Shown: positions 14,545 to 17,614 of the stretch, piece by piece
Layout of the letters: each line of letters opens with the position of its first letter
Position numbering within the stretch: position 1 is the first letter of the stretch
Source of the DNA: an uncultured Eubacteriales bacterium
GTDB taxonomy: Bacteria; Bacillota_A; Clostridia; Christensenellales; Aristaeellaceae
NCBI GenBank assembly: GCA_902766515.1
Contig: CACXEB010000316.1
Location: 1-17,614 of the forward strand
Direction of reading: 5' to 3'
DNA: 17,614 nt
Position numbers and translations under genes: made by a program
The notes under the pieces: model-generated
Database searches by the model: none
Seen by the model: the letters and a program-made list of their open reading frames with translations, nothing else
Told to the model about the DNA's origin: nothing

Positions 14545-17163
14545 TCAATTTGCGTACCTGACGTTGTTCATGCCGATCGAATAAGAGGTGTCGCTGTAAC
14601 TGATTTCCTGACCTCGCTGCAGGATGCCGGAGATCAGGTTGAAGAACCGGCTGAACTGGTTTGCGGACAGGGACCGGTAAAGCTCCTCCGTGCAGTAGAT
14701 ATGGAATTCGGACCGGTTCTGCCGGCGGCATTCCTTCAGGAAAGCGGTCACGTCCGCTTCGCTGCTGGCAAAACAATAATTGTTTGCGTATTGCAGCCCT
14801 GTCAACTCGACACGATCGCCGTAAGGCAGGGGATAGAAAGAGACTGCAGCCTGGCGATAGACATATTTGTACAGCTCTTCCAGCTGCGCATCGGTCCATT
14901 GGTAGGTACCGTCAGTCCATACGGCGATCTGTTCAGGCTGATCCCTGAGGAGCTGCCGGATGCCCGCTTCGAGACTACGCTGGGAATAGGTATTCTTGGC
15001 CGGCCAGTAACGTGCGTTGCTGATATGGATCACCTGGTCGCTCAGGCCGTAGGTGAGCGTACGGTCCGTCTTGAGAAGGGTGCCGCTCAGCGTGTTGTTC
15101 AGTCCTTTGAGCTCATTCGCCAGCTGTGATTGGCCGAACGAACCGGGTATGCAGAAGGAGAATGCCGGTATCCTCTGGGCAGCCATCTGCTGGACGAAGT
15201 TCTGGATTTCAGCCTTGCTGCTGCAGACGCTGAAGAAGCGCTCAAACACGGCATTGGCGATCGTAACGCTGTGAGCCGTAGAAGAATACGTGGTATCATC
15301 GTTCTGCAGGCCGAACTGCCCTTTCAGGAGATGGAAACCGGCCAGATCGTCAGCAAACAGCTGCTCGCCGTAGCTGCCGGCAAAATAGAGGCTGAAGGTG
15401 GTCTTGCCGGCCTGGCGGACCTGGTTGACGTACGCCAGCGCTTCCGCGTCATTATGGACGATCCTGAATTCCGGATTCCATTCCGTCACGCTGACTTCGA
15501 CGCTGTGTCCGCCGAATCCCCAGGTGTAATCCTCTGCGCCCGTCGAGTAGATCCATGCGTTCAGCATCTCCTTGTCGCGCTTTATGTCCATGTGCTCCGC
15601 ATAGGTGAACGCAACGCGGTTTTTGTGTTCGTCGATCAGCGCTTTGCGGACAAGCGCCTCCGCTTCCTGCATAGTGGCCGCATACCCTTCCGCCAGCTCC
15701 GCCGGACGGTAGGCGTTGCCGCCCGTATTCCGGACATCTGCCATCAGCGCTTCTTCATTCCATTTATGGGTCTCGCTCATACGGCCGCGTCCGATATTGT
15801 AATACTGATAGGTGTTAACGCCTTCATCATCCCGGTCGTCCCAGGTCACGTCGATCATCAGCCAGTTGCCGCTGACGCACACAAGGTTCCACATGTGCGT
15901 GGCGTCCTCGTCGTAGCGGTCGGATTTATCGTAGGTATCGCCATGCTGCAATCGCGCCGGAATCCCGGCCAGGTTGCACAGGAGATAAAACGCCTCGGAA
16001 TAGCCGTCGCAGTCTGCTTCGCCGTTCAGCAGCGCGCCGATGGCCTGGTCGTTGTCGTTGTACGCTTCGTCGTCCGTCATGTAGGTCACGCGGGCGCACA
16101 GCTGGTCATGGAGATAGCGCTCCCGTTCCAGCGGGTTTGAGGGCGCGGCGTTTACAATGGAAAGCGCCGCGTTCAGCGTCTGCAGCTCGCGGGAGGTCAG
16201 GCTCGCCTGTTTGCCCTGGCGGTAGTGGTTCAAGATATTCAGGGCCGTCCTGTATTCGATCTCCGTGATATGGAACAGGCCTTTGCGATCATCGTGCAGG
16301 TAACGGTATGTCTGGATGCCGCTGCTCGAACGGATCTCCTGCCAGATGCTGTCGTCGTTACCGATCAGCTGATTGAAAAGCGCCGGCTCGAGATACAGGT
16401 CAATCGTTGTATCCCCGCGGGCGATGTGCGCTTCCAGCGCCTGTTTGAAGTCGTCCAGCGTTTTCGCCTTCGGACCGTTCGGATCCAGATACAGGTCCGC
16501 CGGGTCTGACGCTGCGGGTGTCGCGGGAACCGGTGTCGCCGGGACCGGTGTAGCCGGAACCGGTGTTGCCGGGGGCGTGGTTTGGACAATCACGGGAACC
16601 GGCATGGGGGAAGCCGGCGGCGCCGTCACGGGCGGATGCGTCTGCGTCCAATCCTGATAGGTGACCTCCGATACATGCAGGCACTGGCTGTAGGCGTTCC
16701 AGGACAGCTGCCACGAGACTGCCTGCGCCTTGGCCCGCCAGCTTTCCAGCATGGCGTTCTGGTCCGCCGCCAGCGCGGCGGTGAGGCTGTCGCTCAGGAA
16801 AAGCCGGTACTCCCGCGCTTCCCGCCGCGCGTACCGCATCAGGGCGAGATCCACATCAAACGAATCTTCGCAGACGGAAAAAACGGGGAAATACCTGATA
16901 TCCAGGAGCCTGAGTTCCCTGTATCCCAGCTCCGCCCGGTAGCTGTCCACGCCATGACGCCAGAGCGCCTGGGCATAGGTCCCGGGCGTGTATCCTGCCT
17001 GCAGCGCGATGGTGATACTGTCCGGCTGATTGTTCAGCAGGCTGATGATGCGTTCCGCGAGCGCGGCGTCGCTGCCGACCTCCTGATCAGCACGGGCTGA
17101 AGGCGCGGCCGTCATCATGAATACCATGCAGAGCGTGAGAAGGAAGCTGACGCATTTTCTCAT
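14545..17163 (-). CDS. Secreted transglutaminase-core protein flanked by eight degenerate repeats
   Basis: An 872-residue exported protein. The signal peptide covers residues 1 to about 25, with cleavage near SARA. A transglutaminase-like core lies at about 309-480 with the full catalytic triad: Cys 385 in GEADCDGYSEAF, His 423 in THMWNLV and Asp 438 in MIDVTWDD. Such bacterial domains act as cysteine proteases, amidases or crosslinkers on peptides; the substrate is not known. A Pro/Thr-rich linker (177-217) contains VPATP repeats. Eight copies of a module of about 60-72 residues surround the core: three before it (about 34-94, 104-172, 236-305) and five after (498-569, 572-640, 649-719, 729-793, 802-871). 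Each has an amphipathic helix, a strand with the pattern FxIY/FSLY, a second Leu-rich helix, then two strands often ending YS...IxIxNxxY. GGAGG lies seven bases before the ATG. It follows the aspartokinase gene by 26 bases and is probably co-transcribed with it. Confidence 0.9.
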   Translation of the reverse strand: MRKCVSFLLTLCMVFMMTAAPSARADQEVGSDAALAERIISLLNNQPDSITIALQAGYTPGTYAQALWRHGVDSYRAELGYRELRLLDIRYFPVFSVCEDSFDVDLALMRYARREAREYRLFLSDSLTAALAADQNAMLESWRAKAQAVSWQLSWNAYSQCLHVSEVTYQDWTQTHPPVTAPPASPMPVPVIVQTTPPATPVPATPVPATPVPATPAASDPADLYLDPNGPKAKTLDDFKQALEAHIARGDTTIDLYLEPALFNQLIGNDDSIWQEIRSSSGIQTYRYLHDDRKGLFHITEIEYRTALNILNHYRQGKQASLTSRELQTLNAALSIVNAAPSNPLERERYLHDQLCARVTYMTDDEAYNDNDQAIGALLNGEADCDGYSEAFYLLCNLAGIPARLQHGDTYDKSDRYDEDATHMWNLVCVSGNWLMIDVTWDDRDDEGVNTYQYYNIGRGRMSETHKWNEEALMADVRNTGGNAYRPAELAEGYAATMQEAEALVRKALIDEHKNRVAFTYAEHMDIKRDKEMLNAWIYSTGAEDYTWGFGGHSVEVSVTEWNPEFRIVHNDAEALAYVNQVRQAGKTTFSLYFAGSYGEQLFADDLAGFHLLKGQFGLQNDDTTYSSTAHSVTIANAVFERFFSVCSSKAEIQNFVQQMAAQRIPAFSFCIPGSFGQSQLANELKGLNNTLSGTLLKTDRTLTYGLSDQVIHISNARYWPAKNTYSQRSLEAGIRQLLRDQPEQIAVWTDGTYQWTDAQLEELYKYVYRQAAVSFYPLPYGDRVELTGLQYANNYCFASSEADVTAFLKECRRQNRSEFHIYCTEELYRSLSANQFSRFFNLISGILQRGQEISYSDTSYSIGMNNVRYAN
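16517..16576. repeat. Four tandem 15-bp repeats coding for a VPATP linker
   Basis: Four adjacent near-identical 15-base units (16517-16531, 16532-16546, 16547-16561, 16562-16576) share the core GGTGTNGCCGGNACC on the plus strand. Read on the minus strand in the transglutaminase-core gene they give the five-residue period T-P-V-P-A. The unit is a multiple of three, so copy number can change without a frameshift. Confidence 0.9.
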
Positions 17164-17189
17164 ATCGGTCCTCCGGGCGGTTTCGGATA

Positions 17190-17614
17190 TCAGTTGCGCA
17201 CAAACGCGTCGTAGATGGCCTTGACCGTGTTGTCAAAATCATCTTCGTCGACGCCCACGATGATGTTCAGCTCGCTGGACCCCTGGTCAATGATGCGGAT
17301 GGAAATTCCCTGCGCCGAAATGGCTGAAAACAGGCGGGCAGCGGTGCCGTAGTTCCGGACCATGCCGCGGCCCACGGTGGCGATCAGCGCAAGTCTGTCG
17401 TGAATCGTCACGCTGTCGGGGTGGGTCAGCTCGACGATGCGCTGCACCAGCTGCTCACGGTGCGGACGCAGTTCCTTTTCATTGATGACGACGCACATGG
17501 TGTCGATGCCGGTCGGCAGATGCTCAAAGCTGATGCCGCATTCTTCCACCGCCTGCAGGACCCTGCGGCCAAAGCCGGATTCCGCGTTCATCAGGTCCTT
17601 TTCGATGGTCAGGA
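17190..17614 (-). CDS. Aspartate kinase, C-terminal ACT domains (5' end outside window)
   Basis: The frame is open to the right edge of the window, so this is the last 140 codons or so of a longer gene. The protein matches the C-terminal regulatory half of aspartokinase, which phosphorylates aspartate at the start of lysine, threonine and methionine synthesis. The first ACT domain starts LTIEKDLMNAESGFGRRVL. The second begins near VTIHDRLALIATVGRGM and ends with SSELNIIVGV and a terminal AIYDAFVRN, as in the lysC / yclM type. The Met at 17591 is internal, not a start, because the conserved strand lies before it. The catalytic domain is not visible, so which isoenzyme it is and which amino acid inhibits it cannot be told. 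The stop lies 26 bases before the transglutaminase-core gene. Confidence 0.9.
   Translation of the reverse strand, partial: LTIEKDLMNAESGFGRRVLQAVEECGISFEHLPTGIDTMCVVINEKELRPHREQLVQRIVELTHPDSVTIHDRLALIATVGRGMVRNYGTAARLFSAISAQGISIRIIDQGSSELNIIVGVDEDDFDNTVKAIYDAFVRN

Noticed and set aside
16517..16576. CRISPR-like repeats
   Set aside because: The units are 15 bases, directly adjacent with no spacers, and lie in frame in a protein linker.

Overview
The window looks like a piece of chromosome from a GC-rich member of the Clostridia (Firmicutes/Bacillota), probably an uncultured gut or rumen lineage. The evidence is a sporulation-type sigma factor (SigH), mini-ribonuclease III, RlmB and ThyX in a conserved Firmicutes gene order, strong AGGAGG-type ribosome binding sites, and several large secreted proteins of kinds common in anaerobic Clostridia (DUF6273, transglutaminase core, PG_binding_1). 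Assignment below class is an impression only. No rRNA, tRNA, CRISPR array, insertion sequence or phage gene was seen.

Layout. Positions 1-7049 are read on the plus strand: the 3' end of an unrecognised gene (1-582), dnaE (748-4176), a PfkB-family 1-phosphofructokinase-like kinase with its own strong promoter (4263-5204), and a secreted DUF6273 / phosphodiester glycosidase fusion protein (5226-7049). This block ends at a strong hairpin terminator (7089-7129) that also serves the convergent minus-strand genes. From 7140 to the right edge every gene is on the minus strand. In transcription order from the right these are: an aspartokinase C-terminus (partial), a secreted transglutaminase-core protein with eight degenerate repeats, a secreted protein with three beta-rich segments and a Pro/Glu linker, a secreted protein with five peptidoglycan-binding repeats, thymidine kinase, and then a tight block araC-type regulator > mrnC > thyX > rlmB > sigH.

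How the genes relate. The araC-mrnC-thyX-rlmB block is tightly packed (4-nt and 8-nt overlaps and an 11-nt gap, then 45 nt to sigH) and is driven by two overlapping sigma-A-type promoters before the AraC gene. It combines rRNA maturation (MrnC), 23S rRNA 2'-O-methylation (RlmB), folate-dependent dTMP synthesis (ThyX) and the transition-state sigma factor. Thymidine kinase next door gives the salvage route to dTMP. The three consecutive secreted proteins between tdk and the aspartokinase gene, together with the secreted glycosidase-like protein at 5226, point to cell-surface or peptidoglycan-related functions. That link is inferred from domains, not shown.

The points most worth a second look are the eight-copy module around the transglutaminase core, the dnaE leader in which a strong Shine-Dalgarno sequence is separated from the start codon by a long hairpin, the DUF6273-glycosidase fusion, and the AraC regulator translationally coupled to mrnC.
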